A stretch of 64,000 nucleotides of DNA from Pelagicoccus sp. SDUM812003 (GTDB lineage Bacteria > Verrucomicrobiota > Verrucomicrobiia > Opitutales > Opitutaceae). The notes below the pieces were generated by a model. The model was given only the letters and a program-made list of their open reading frames with translations. It was not told the DNA's origin and searched no databases. Below are positions 36,380 to 45,047 of the stretch, one piece after another (the first letter of the stretch is position 1; each line of letters opens with the position of its first letter). Position numbers and translations under genes: made by a program. The DNA lies in the NCBI RefSeq assembly GCF_031127815.1, contig NZ_JARXHY010000001.1, positions 515,235 to 579,234 on the forward strand, given 5' to 3'.

Positions 36380-38029
36380 ATGGGGGTCGCACGTCTTTCT
36401 GCAGAGCGGTTCTTGAAAGCGGTTCTTGGAACAGGAGCCCTCGCGCTTCTCCTTCTCGGTTTCTGCTCTGTCGGCTTGAGCCAGCAGATCAGGCAGGAAC
36501 CGCGTCTGGACGGAGAGCTTCGGCTGCTGAACCACCTCGGCCCGGGCTTCTTTTCGCCGGTTAGCGAGCCAACCCCAGCGGTGCCTGTAGGGCGAATCGC
36601 GACGGAGTGGGAAACCGCCCGCGCCGTAGCGGTCAACGTATCCATTCGCGAAACGCTGGAGGTAGAGGAGATTTTGCAGCTTTACTTGGACCTGGCTACG
36701 GCTGTGACTCCTTATGTCCCGCTTCTCGTTGGCTACGATCCGGTAGAAGAAGGATCGCTGGGCAGATTCAGAGAACGGTTGCGGGAACGGTTGGGAGAAG
36801 ACCTAGGCCCGGGCGGCTTGCTCTTCATGCCCACCTATACGCGCTCCAGTTGGATCAGGGACTACGCTCCAATCTTTGCGTATACGGATGATGGATACCT
36901 GGTCTCGATCGATCCCGTCAGCAGGCTTTTGGAGCCGGAGATGGAGGCGTTCGCCAACCTCCCAAGCTCCTTGGAACGACGTGAGCGAACCCGTCCCTTC
37001 GGCCGATTTCAGAACTTTCGCAACTCCAGTAGGAAGGATGATCTCGCACCCGTGCATATTGCTCGCTTCCTTCGGCAGACCTTGGAGATGGAGTGCGAGT
37101 TGAGTAAGCCCGCTCTTCATTTGCAAGGCGGTGATTTTCTGACCGATGGATTGGGAAACATCTTCATCAGCGAGGACACCTTTTTGCGCAACGGAGGGCA
37201 GCGTCTGCGCATGCTGAGCGTATTCGAGAAATATTTCAGGGCTAAGTCCCTGCATGTGCTGGAAGCTCCGCCCGGAGCAGCCGCCAAGCATCTCGACATG
37301 ACGATGAAGTTCACCTCCTCTGACACGATTCTGATATCCGAGCCTCCAGTCGCCACGAAAGACGCGACTCCCTACCTCGAATATATTGCTCGAACGTGTG
37401 CTCACAATTTCAATACGAATATCCAGTATCTAAGAAGCAGGTTCCCGGAGAAACGCGTTATTCTCGTTCCGAGTCCACCATTGCTCGCCGTTTCAGATGA
37501 GGTTTTCAGCCAGTGGCTGACCGTGCGAATCGTGGAGTCGGTCTGCGAGCGGCTAGGGATTGACTTCGAATCCTACCTCAAGGACGCGCGGACTGGGTTG
37601 AAGGATGCGGAAAACCAGCGGCGAATCGACGCCCACATCAGAGCCCTGGTTGGACCCGATGTAGAGACGGAAAGCCACGAAGGACGAACGCTGCTTGCGA
37701 AGGCTGTGCTAGGCGAGTCGGTCGAGCAGTTGCGATCCGACTACGTGCCCTCGTCCATCGGCTACCGCAGCTACACCAACTCCCTTCTGATTAAAAATCG
37801 AAACGGCGCGGAAGCGGTGATTTTACCGCGGTACAAACCCAAGTCGCACGAGCCTGTGGAGCTGTTCGTCCAGCTGGAGCAATCCGTGGAGGCAGCCTAC
37901 CGCGAAGCGCTGCCCAACGCCAAGCTGCACTGGGTGGACTGCGATTTCATGGCGCAGCGCTCCGGGGCGATCCATTGTTTGACGCTGTCGATCCCGGCTG
38001 GTCCAGAGGATGTCCGGCATGATGATTGA
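36380..38029 (+). CDS. Exported agmatine/peptidylarginine deiminase-like enzyme
   Basis: This 549-residue paralogue of the preceding protein has a signal-type N-terminus (GALALLLLGFCSVGLSQ). Guanidino-modifying residues are all present: SSWIRDYAPIF (Arg160-Asp161), LQGGDFLTDG (249-256), His304-Leu-Asp306 in AAKHLDM and nucleophile Cys533 in SGAIHCLTL. It should hydrolyse or bind a guanidino group (agmatine, arginine in peptides or related) outside the cytoplasm. Same insert architecture as its partner, so the pair arose by duplication and may form a heteromer. It ends 60 bases from a convergent membrane protein gene. Confidence 0.75.
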   Translation: MGVARLSAERFLKAVLGTGALALLLLGFCSVGLSQQIRQEPRLDGELRLLNHLGPGFFSPVSEPTPAVPVGRIATEWETARAVAVNVSIRETLEVEEILQLYLDLATAVTPYVPLLVGYDPVEEGSLGRFRERLRERLGEDLGPGGLLFMPTYTRSSWIRDYAPIFAYTDDGYLVSIDPVSRLLEPEMEAFANLPSSLERRERTRPFGRFQNFRNSSRKDDLAPVHIARFLRQTLEMECELSKPALHLQGGDFLTDGLGNIFISEDTFLRNGGQRLRMLSVFEKYFRAKSLHVLEAPPGAAAKHLDMTMKFTSSDTILISEPPVATKDATPYLEYIARTCAHNFNTNIQYLRSRFPEKRVILVPSPPLLAVSDEVFSQWLTVRIVESVCERLGIDFESYLKDARTGLKDAENQRRIDAHIRALVGPDVETESHEGRTLLAKAVLGESVEQLRSDYVPSSIGYRSYTNSLLIKNRNGAEAVILPRYKPKSHEPVELFVQLEQSVEAAYREALPNAKLHWVDCDFMAQRSGAIHCLTLSIPAGPEDVRHDD

Positions 38030-38089
38030 GGCCCCGGCCAGCCATTCGACGCCGAGCCGATGCAGTCTCGTGGATCTTCCGAAAGAATC

Positions 38090-39577
38090 CTACCAAACGC
38101 AGGGGCAAGAGTCCGATGTGGATACGTCGCGAAACCGTATCCATCGATTGGGGAAGATCGGAAGCGGCTCAAGAAACGGGTGTGGCGTGAGCTCGCCCTC
38201 GAAGCGGCCGATCAGTTCGATCCGACCATCGAACTCGCACAGGACATAGAAGTCCTTTTCAGTCGAAGCGACCTTCCTTCGAAGCTCGTGGCTCGTGATT
38301 CGTCTATCGGAATTTGGATACGAGGAGAGATCGGGATGGTTGGAGGAAAGCACGTCTATGAGAATCGGGGGAGAGATGTGCATAGCCGAGCTCGCGACGA
38401 GATGATTCGGACGATCGCCGAGGACTCGGAGGTTGCTGAACATGGTGAACGAGCCTTGCGTTTGCAGGCCGAGGTAGGGAAGGATTCCGAGCGCGAAGAT
38501 AGGCAAGTGCAGCGCGAGCAGACGTTTGGGGCGCGGGATCAAGTCGCCAATCGAGCCTTTCAGAGATTTGGCTTTTGGCAGTGGCGCTTTATGCAAGGAT
38601 ACGATTGCGATGCCGAGTAGGGGCAGGAACACGAGAAGCCATGCCAGCAAGGCCACTGGAGAGGCCGCCGGGTGGAAGGATCGATGCTGCGCGTACACGA
38701 GGGAGGCGAGTAGTAGGACGAAGGCGAATGGCAGCAGCCGGGCGCTCGCCGAGCTTCTGGCAATGAAGCGGAAGATTTTGCGGAGGTTCGCATCGAGGCG
38801 AGTGAGCGCTTCTTTTGGGAAAAAGAACAGCAGCAGGGTGAACGATAGGGCGGAGTAGCTGCCGATGCCGAGTATTGGCACGAATCCGAGAGCGAAGTGG
38901 AAGCCCAGGGCGAGGTAGATGCCGTCGCGACGCGTCGTTCGAAGCAAGAGCAGGAGTGGGATGGCGAACTCGCATGCAAGGGTCAGGTAGATGACAGCGT
39001 ACTGCAGGCTGGGCCGATCCAGAGCAAACAGCCCGAAACTCTTCGAATCCAGCCGAAGGAAACGCGCGGCTTGCTCCGCGAATAAAGCGGCGCAGCTCCA
39101 TTCCGGATCGAGGAAATCCGTGTTCAGCTTCGAAAACGCGGCGAAGCTGAAGGCGAGCAGGTATTGGCCTCGGACCAGAGGGGCGATGCGTTCGAATGCG
39201 GACAGCTGGCAGGATGCTCGACGTGCAGGGTGGATGCAGGACATCAGAAGAGCGACGAGAACCGAAACCGCTATCCAAAACTCCAATACAAGATGGTTCG
39301 ACGCTTTATCGTAGTTAAGGGCGAGAACGAGCGCTGTCGATGCGAGAAAGGCTAAGAAGCGTGAAAGGGAGTTGGGCCGAGTCAGCAAAAGCGCCAGCGT
39401 CGCTCCGTAGAGAATGCCCTCCCAGCTAATGGGCAGAATCCATGCGAAGGTTAGCAGGTGGATCCCGCCGGCGAGGGCCCAAGACAGAGCGATGCCGGTG
39501 AAGGGCCATGGGGCAGTGCGGTGATTTTGGGAGGCGCTGGGCATGTGTTTGGAAAGTAGGGACCGCTTCGCCTCCAT
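38090..39577 (-). CDS. HTTM/vitamin-K-carboxylase-like polytopic membrane protein
   Basis: The product is up to 495 residues with about nine to ten hydrophobic segments. The block LEFWIAVSVLVALLMSCIHP, then YLLAFSFAAFSKLNTDFLDPEW and the later YLALGFHFALGFVPILGIGSYS, resembles HTTM/gamma-carboxylase-like membrane proteins. The C-terminal 100 residues form a soluble domain (VLCEFDGRIELIGRFEGELT). No enzymatic function can be claimed. An inverted pair of the TGGATAC motif lies in its last codons. Confidence 0.65.
   Translation of the reverse strand: MEAKRSLLSKHMPSASQNHRTAPWPFTGIALSWALAGGIHLLTFAWILPISWEGILYGATLALLLTRPNSLSRFLAFLASTALVLALNYDKASNHLVLEFWIAVSVLVALLMSCIHPARRASCQLSAFERIAPLVRGQYLLAFSFAAFSKLNTDFLDPEWSCAALFAEQAARFLRLDSKSFGLFALDRPSLQYAVIYLTLACEFAIPLLLLLRTTRRDGIYLALGFHFALGFVPILGIGSYSALSFTLLLFFFPKEALTRLDANLRKIFRFIARSSASARLLPFAFVLLLASLVYAQHRSFHPAASPVALLAWLLVFLPLLGIAIVSLHKAPLPKAKSLKGSIGDLIPRPKRLLALHLPIFALGILPYLGLQTQGSFTMFSNLRVLGDRPNHLVASSAMHISPPILIDVLSSNHPDLSSYPNSDRRITSHELRRKVASTEKDFYVLCEFDGRIELIGRFEGELTPHPFLEPLPIFPNRWIRFRDVSTSDSCPCVW
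38119..38143. terminator. Inverted TGGATACG pair at convergent gene ends
   Basis: TGGATACG (38119-38126) and CGTATCCA (38136-38143) form a perfect 8-bp stem with a 9-base loop. It lies 90-114 bases after the deiminase-like stop and within the last codons of the opposing gene. It could stop plus-strand transcription; that is inference. Confidence 0.4.
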
Positions 39578-39829
39578 GCTTCTGCAAGAAGACCTGCGGG
39601 TGCTCTGTTTGACTACCCGCTAGCGAGGACGGATCGAAACATCGAGCGGAGCGGCATTTCGCAACGTTGCTTTCGCTCGACCAAGCGGGAAGCGCGCCCG
39701 GCGAAGTGAAACGAGATCGAAGACAATCACTTTTTTTGCCTTAGCTTTCGATCTTGGTACGTTCCCCCTCTGGGCGTAGCTCTGCCGCTGCGTTCGCACG
39801 CCTTCAACCCGCTTATGTATTCGAACGAC

Positions 39830-40951
39830 ATGAAGTATTTTCTATCAACGTTTTCAGCCGCTTTTATTTGCATCACAGGTTGCGCCGAGCAGATCGAAAC
39901 CGAAGTCCCTCTTTCCGTCCCTGAGGGCTCCGATGTCGAAATGGAGCTCGTCACGTCAGACGTTGTCGTCGGATGGGGAATGGCGTTTCTGCCTGACGGG
40001 AGCTTGCTTGTGACGGAACGATCCGGCGAGCTGTTCCATGTGAAGGAGGGCAAGGGGTCAAAGGTCGCGGGTCTGCCGGAAATAAGGGCCGGCGGGCAAG
40101 GCGGGTTGTTGGACGTGATCCTTCATCCGAACTATGAGGAAACGGGTTGGATCTATTTCTCCTACTCATCGCCCGAAGGCGCCCAGCCCGGCAGCAACAC
40201 CGCGATCATGCGAGCGAAGTTGGAAGACGGTCGCCTCGTGGAGCAGGAAACGGTTTACAAGGCGACGCCCAATTCCGAGCGGGGGCATCACTTCGGATCG
40301 CGCATGGCCTTTGACGAGGAGGGCATGCTGTACTTTTCGATCGGGGATCGTGGAGATCGCGACGTCAATCCTCAGGATATCACTCGAGACGGGGGTAAAA
40401 TCTACCGTATTCACGATGATGGTACGATTCCGGAGGACAATCCGTTCGTCGACGAAGATGGGGCGAAGAAGGCGATCTTTAGTTATGGCCATCGCAATCC
40501 GCAAGGAATGGCGATCCATCCGGAGACGGGCGAAGTTTGGATACACGAGCACGGCCCTCGCGGCGGCGATGAGATAAATATCGTCAAGAAGGGTGCGAAC
40601 TACGGATGGCCGGTGGTGACCTATGGAATCAACTACAGCGGCACGTCGATCACCGATAAGACGTCGATGCCCGGCATGGAGGCGCCCTTTTTCTTTTGGG
40701 TACCCTCGATCGCCCCGAGCGGCATGGCCTTTGTGACCTCCGACAGGTATCCGCAGTGGAAAGGCAGCTTGCTGGTGGGAGCGTTGAGGTTCGCCTATCT
40801 GGAACGGCTGGAGATCGAAGACGGCGAGGTGGTAAAACGTGAGAAGCTTTTGGACGGACAAGGACGTTTGCGGGATGTTCGCCAGGGACCTGACGGCTAC
40901 CTATACGTTTCTCTGGAAGGCCGCGGCATCTATCGCATCCTACCAGAGTAG
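39830..40951 (+). CDS. PQQ-dependent soluble aldose sugar dehydrogenase, lipoprotein
   Basis: The product is about 373 residues from MKYFLSTFSAAFICITGC, a lipobox (ITGC) signal. The six-bladed propeller pattern is clear: GWGMAFLPDGSLLVTERSGEL, GGQGGLLDVILHPNY, HHFGSRMAFDEEGMLYFSIGD, IFSYGHRNPQGMAIHP, WIHEHGPRGGDEIN and LRDVRQGPDGYLYV. These match YliI-type glucose/sorbosone dehydrogenases with PQQ and calcium sites. It oxidises sugars in the periplasm and passes electrons to the respiratory chain. An ATG 15 bases upstream (39815) is an alternative start. Confidence 0.9.
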   Translation: MKYFLSTFSAAFICITGCAEQIETEVPLSVPEGSDVEMELVTSDVVVGWGMAFLPDGSLLVTERSGELFHVKEGKGSKVAGLPEIRAGGQGGLLDVILHPNYEETGWIYFSYSSPEGAQPGSNTAIMRAKLEDGRLVEQETVYKATPNSERGHHFGSRMAFDEEGMLYFSIGDRGDRDVNPQDITRDGGKIYRIHDDGTIPEDNPFVDEDGAKKAIFSYGHRNPQGMAIHPETGEVWIHEHGPRGGDEINIVKKGANYGWPVVTYGINYSGTSITDKTSMPGMEAPFFFWVPSIAPSGMAFVTSDRYPQWKGSLLVGALRFAYLERLEIEDGEVVKREKLLDGQGRLRDVRQGPDGYLYVSLEGRGIYRILPE

Positions 40952-40990
40952 GGCGAGCGTTCGTTTCGCGGTTTCCGAAGGCGGGACGAG

Positions 40991-41896
40991 CTATCGAGCG
41001 GGGATCTCCAGCACGTAGTCGTCCTGCCGTCCTACTCCCTTCACTTCGATGTGGTTTTCGAATACCGACACCGTCGCGTAGGCGGTTTCTTCGGTGTCCA
41101 CCATGCCCTTCAGCGTGATGAAGTGAATGCCACTTTTGAAGCCATACGCGCCGTCGTGCCTGTGGCCGTTTATGTATGCGACGACGCAGGAGTAGCGTTC
41201 GAGCAGCGTTACGATTTCCTTCGCGTTCCAAGCGGCGTGCCTTTCGATTGGATACACGGGGTGGTGACTGTGGAGGATGACCTGTTCCCCCGCTCCTTGA
41301 GCCGCCTTAAGCTTCGCTTCGATCCAGTCGAGCTGCCGCTTGCCGATGCCGCCATTGTAGGAAGGGGGACTTCCTTTGAGGCCCTCATAGTAGGCAAGCG
41401 AGGCCTCGTGCTCAGGGCTTCCTTTCGGATAAGCGTACAGACTGAGATCGTTTGTATCCAAAATGAGGAAGCGCCATTTCCCGATGGCGAAATCGTAGTA
41501 GCGATCCCTTAGGCCGAGTCTAGCAGGGACTTGGGGTTTGAACCTTTCTTCGACCGAGAAGTCATGGTTGCCGAGAACGTGGTAGAACGGGGCAATCGAT
41601 CGCTCGGTGATCGGAAGCACGACATCGTAGCTTTCCCAGCCGGTGTCGATAAAGTCGCCCAGGTGAACGACGTGAGCGAGGGACTGCTGGTTGAAATCCT
41701 CGATGCACGAAGCGAGCTTCTGCGGAGAAAGATCGTACTTTCTTCTTTCGGAGGTTCCATTCCGATACTGACAGTCCGCGATCGCCCCGAATTGGAAAAG
41801 CGGCTTTTCGCATTCTTCCGCTTGGCTTGGTTCGCAAACCGCCAGTGAGACCGAGAAGAGCAGTGCGATGAGGCGATGCGCGTCGTGTCTTGCCAT
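40991..41896 (-). CDS. Metallophosphoesterase, ADP-ribose/CDP-alcohol diphosphatase-like
   Basis: This 301-residue protein has a signal peptide (LIALLFSVSLAVCEPSQA). The five dimetal motifs are present: FGAIADCQYRN, VVHLGDFIDTG, VLGNHD, LHSHHPVYP and INGHRHDGAYG. ADCQYRNGT...RRKY and the following LASCIEDFNQQ fit the Mn-dependent ADP-ribose/CDP-alcohol diphosphatase group. Location outside the cytoplasm suggests phosphate scavenging from nucleotides or glycerol phosphodiesters. Its ATG is 2 bases after the stop of the BNR-like gene, so the two are an operon. Confidence 0.88.
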   Translation of the reverse strand: MARHDAHRLIALLFSVSLAVCEPSQAEECEKPLFQFGAIADCQYRNGTSERRKYDLSPQKLASCIEDFNQQSLAHVVHLGDFIDTGWESYDVVLPITERSIAPFYHVLGNHDFSVEERFKPQVPARLGLRDRYYDFAIGKWRFLILDTNDLSLYAYPKGSPEHEASLAYYEGLKGSPPSYNGGIGKRQLDWIEAKLKAAQGAGEQVILHSHHPVYPIERHAAWNAKEIVTLLERYSCVVAYINGHRHDGAYGFKSGIHFITLKGMVDTEETAYATVSVFENHIEVKGVGRQDDYVLEIPAR

Positions 41897-41898
41897 GT

Positions 41899-43620
41899 CT
41901 AGTATTCGTTTTTGGTTGGCGTCGATTCGATGAGAAACTCTCCGTAGCGGTTCATGCCAGCCCCGCCTCCTGAGCCTGCATCGTAGATGTAGCGAACGAT
42001 GAAATCGCCTTCGTTCGTTCGACTTGCCGACGACCGTATCCAATTTCCAGAGACGTTGGGAACCCTCAGTGTCGCTTCCCCCCAGCCATCGCGGTCCGTC
42101 GCGCTAAAAATCTCGCCGGATGCGTCATCGATGAACAGCAGGCAAACGTTTTCTCCAAATCGAATGAGATCGGCGCCTGGCTGCTGGGAATCAGCTGCCT
42201 CTCGCACTACGGCGCGATCCGTGATCAGTACCGCAGGGCTGATTTCGCCACGCGAGTCGATGCGCCGCTCTCGAAGTTTCAGATCGGCTAGCTGGTAGGC
42301 GACGACCACAGTGTCATTGCTGGGCAAATACACCAGGGGAAGGACCGAGCCAAAGGCGTCTCGCTCCGTGCCAACGCCACTGGCGATTCGCTGAGCGAAG
42401 CTGAGTTCGTTTTCGCCATTTAGTTTTCGGTACCAAATCGTGCCATCGCCCCCGAAATAGGCCAAGTGGATCGTCGAATCGGCGCCGAGCGTTGCTTGTG
42501 GGCCAGCAAGGAAAGGGGCGGCTTCTGGATCGATGATTTGGCTCGGACCCCAGGTGCCGTTTGCCGGGCAAACGCTGTAGCGAAGCGTTTCGCCGACGTA
42601 GAAAGCGACCTTGCTGCCATCGGGACGAACCACCAGTGAAGCGGCTTGGGCGATGGACCGCTCTCGAGCGATGGGCTCGTCAGTCAGTTCCCAGGTGTCG
42701 GGATGAGTCGGGTGATCCGAGGTGCGAAAAACATGGCGATACGCTGCCTTGGTGACTTGGTGAACGATTTGTATGGCGCCGTTTGTCATGCGGCCGTCCA
42801 CGGATTCCAGGTCATCCGTCGCCGGACGATTCTCCCCGTCGACCTCGCTCCAGCTCTTCCCGCCATCGCTCGATTTGATCATCATGAACAGGTTGCTGCT
42901 TTCCGCGGGTTCCATGATGAAATAGAGGTCGCCGTTGCGCGCTTGCCAGGGACCGATGCGTCCGGGCGTCTCCACGAAGGTGCCGCCTACGTGACCGGCT
43001 GGCACAGCGAGTTCGACGCTGGCGATAGGCGCCCCTTCCACGGGTTCGCCTGTGGCGAACGCGAGACGAAAGTCGAAACGATCGCCCGCTTCGTTGGTTT
43101 CCGCGCCGTCTATCCAGCGGCGAATCACTAAAGGCCACTCGAATTCCATGTGACCCTTTTTTCTGGACCAGACCGGGGCTGCGGCAGCGAGGTTGACGCC
43201 GCTTCCGCCAGCGAAAGGACGCCGAGAGCCATCGAGCAGGTCACGCGTCGGCTGGCCATGGGAATAGGCGGAAGTGGCTACCACGCTAACCCTTGGCGAG
43301 CGTGGTTCCTCGCCTTTAGGGTAGGGGAAATCGTAGGCGCCTATCTCGATCCAATCCTCGTCTCCATTTCTTCGATACTGTAGAATCAGGCCTGGCATGC
43401 CAGCTTGCTCGTGTTCGGGTGTCTCCCATTCGAGGCGTAAGCGAAACGGTAGATCGCAAACGACCGAGAGGGGCTCGTTCGCTTTCGCTGCCCAGCCTGC
43501 GTTGGAGTTGAGCGGCTCCGTTATGTCCTGTCGAATGCGCCACGCGGGCTCCGCATAGGTGGATGCGGCAAGGGCAATGATCGCAAATTTGATGAGAATG
43601 AATAGGTTTTTCCAAAGCAC
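41899..43620 (-). CDS. Secreted BNR/sialidase-like beta-propeller protein
   Basis: This 573-residue protein has a signal peptide (ILIKFAIIALAASTYA). An Asp-box (SSDGGKSWSEV) near 246-256 and repeated four-stranded units (GDLYFIMEPAESSNLFMMIKS, STIHLAYFGGDGTIWYRKL, FGENVCLLFIDDASGEIFSA) indicate a six-bladed sialidase-type propeller, with an N-terminal beta domain at 25-200. I do not see the Arg triad of true sialidases. It may bind or clip a glycan. It is transcribed first in an operon with the phosphodiesterase. Confidence 0.7.
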   Translation of the reverse strand: MLWKNLFILIKFAIIALAASTYAEPAWRIRQDITEPLNSNAGWAAKANEPLSVVCDLPFRLRLEWETPEHEQAGMPGLILQYRRNGDEDWIEIGAYDFPYPKGEEPRSPRVSVVATSAYSHGQPTRDLLDGSRRPFAGGSGVNLAAAAPVWSRKKGHMEFEWPLVIRRWIDGAETNEAGDRFDFRLAFATGEPVEGAPIASVELAVPAGHVGGTFVETPGRIGPWQARNGDLYFIMEPAESSNLFMMIKSSDGGKSWSEVDGENRPATDDLESVDGRMTNGAIQIVHQVTKAAYRHVFRTSDHPTHPDTWELTDEPIARERSIAQAASLVVRPDGSKVAFYVGETLRYSVCPANGTWGPSQIIDPEAAPFLAGPQATLGADSTIHLAYFGGDGTIWYRKLNGENELSFAQRIASGVGTERDAFGSVLPLVYLPSNDTVVVAYQLADLKLRERRIDSRGEISPAVLITDRAVVREAADSQQPGADLIRFGENVCLLFIDDASGEIFSATDRDGWGEATLRVPNVSGNWIRSSASRTNEGDFIVRYIYDAGSGGGAGMNRYGEFLIESTPTKNEY

Positions 43621-43899
43621 GCGCCGACGGTATTTAGTCGCCGCGGGAGCGAAAGCGCTATTCCGCGGTGACGCGAAATCGTAACGTTCATCCGGTCAAA
43701 AGGCATCTTGCATCCCACCTTTCGCGTTGAGCGGCGGTTCGATGGATCGATCCGCGATCTGCCCTATCGAAGATATTCCTTCAATAGAACAGCGAGGCGA
43801 ATCGTAAGCCTGTACAGAGAGGGCAATGAACGCTGGAGGAACGCACCACGCTTTCAGTTCATGTTCGCGAATTTTCGAGTAATTTGTTTTTTTGATATC

Positions 43900-44088
43900 A
43901 TGAAACGTAAAATGAGTTCCACAAGGCGCGTCAAAGTCATGTTCTTCGCCGCCGCATTCATCTCCTTCCTCCTTGCCAACTACCTTTGGTTTTCTGGACA
44001 TCGGGAGCAGGGGATCTTCGTTGGAATCTGGGTACCTTCGATCTGCTCGGCCGGGGCATTGCTACTAGCGAGGGGGCGTCATGAGTGA
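43900..44088 (+). CDS. Small two-helix membrane protein
   Basis: This 62-residue protein starts MKRKMSSTRRVKVMFFAAAF and has a LANYLWFSGHREQGIFVGIW middle and a second helix. The NYLWFSG...G.FVG.WVP pattern is conserved in small membrane proteins of unknown role. The frame extends upstream to 43708, but that part lacks features. Its stop overlaps the start of the next small gene by 8 bases. Confidence 0.6.
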   Translation: MKRKMSSTRRVKVMFFAAAFISFLLANYLWFSGHREQGIFVGIWVPSICSAGALLLARGRHE

Positions 44089-44245
44089 TCTGGCTCTGCT
44101 GATTATCGGGCTGCTGGTGAGTTTTCTCTGCCTTGGAGGTTTGCTTATCCATGTGTTGATTCAGGACAACGTATCGGACGTGGGTGACGTTGATGACTCG
44201 AAGGACGAAAGACCGGCGAGAGAGAAGGACGAGCGGTATCCGTGA
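44081..44245 (+). CDS. 54-aa single-helix membrane protein
   Basis: The product starts MSDLALLIIGLLVSFLCLGGL, one transmembrane helix, followed by an acidic/charged cytoplasmic tail (DVGDVDDSKDERPAREKDER). It overlaps the preceding small membrane protein gene (ATG inside its last codons), indicating coupled translation and likely a complex between them. No family recognised. Confidence 0.6.
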   Translation: MSDLALLIIGLLVSFLCLGGLLIHVLIQDNVSDVGDVDDSKDERPAREKDERYP

Positions 44246-44332
44246 TGCTTCTCAAGGCCTGTTTATGGGGTTTGTCGATCCCGTCTGCGCGTCGATGTTT
44301 GTGCGATTTCTAAAGCGCTGTAGGATCAAGTT

Positions 44333-45007
44333 ATGGAGAAGCTAGCTGAAGACATTTGGGTGATGCCGTTCGAGTTGAAGGCTCTGGGCGTGAATGTCGG
44401 GAGAAACGTTACGGTGATTCGACTGTCTTCCGGCGAGTTGTTGCTTCATTCGACCGCTCCGTTTTCTCAAAGTCAGATGGGGGAGATCCGATCGCGCGGA
44501 GAGGTTCGTTGGATCACGGACCCGATGGTCGACCACGACACTTATTCGAGGCAAGGTCAGACAGCGTTTCCGAGCGCAGCGTTTCTGGTGTCGGAAGGGT
44601 TTCCGGAAATCGATGACCTCAATCGAAAGCCTTTGATGCCTGTACCCAATGAGTGGTTACAGGAGGTGGAGGTCGTGCGGCTCGAGGGCGCCAGCAGTTT
44701 CAACGAGCACGTGTTCTTCCATCTGTCGAGCCGTACCTTGATCGTTTGCGATTTGCTTATGAATTTTCCCAAGGTCGATTCGCTTTGGTCGTCGGCCTTG
44801 CTCCGCATCGGTCTGGGCCCCGAGCGCGCTCCAGGCACTTCGCGACGGTTGAAACTTGCGATCAAGGATGAGCAAGCGTTTCGGGCATCCGTCCGAAAGG
44901 TGATGGAGTGGCCGTTCGATAAAGTGGTCGTGGGTCATGGCGAGCCGATTCGCGACGACGCTTATGATCGCTGCAAGCGGGCCTTCGAGTTGGCCGGCTG
45001 GCTGTAG
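44333..45007 (+). CDS. DUF4336 (metallo-beta-lactamase-like) protein
   Basis: This 224-residue protein opens LAEDIWVMPFELKALGVNVG and keeps MBL-fold features: VIRLSSGELLLHSTAP, WITDPMVDHDTYSR, LIVCDLLMNF and VVVGHGEPI near the C-terminus. DUF4336 members are degenerate MBL-fold hydrolases of unknown substrate; the metal-binding HxHxDH motif is not intact. Soluble and cytoplasmic. Confidence 0.8.
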   Translation: MEKLAEDIWVMPFELKALGVNVGRNVTVIRLSSGELLLHSTAPFSQSQMGEIRSRGEVRWITDPMVDHDTYSRQGQTAFPSAAFLVSEGFPEIDDLNRKPLMPVPNEWLQEVEVVRLEGASSFNEHVFFHLSSRTLIVCDLLMNFPKVDSLWSSALLRIGLGPERAPGTSRRLKLAIKDEQAFRASVRKVMEWPFDKVVVGHGEPIRDDAYDRCKRAFELAGWL

Positions 45008-45047
45008 GCCCGGGGTTTGTTGTAGATCAATTCTGGGGGCTGAGTTT

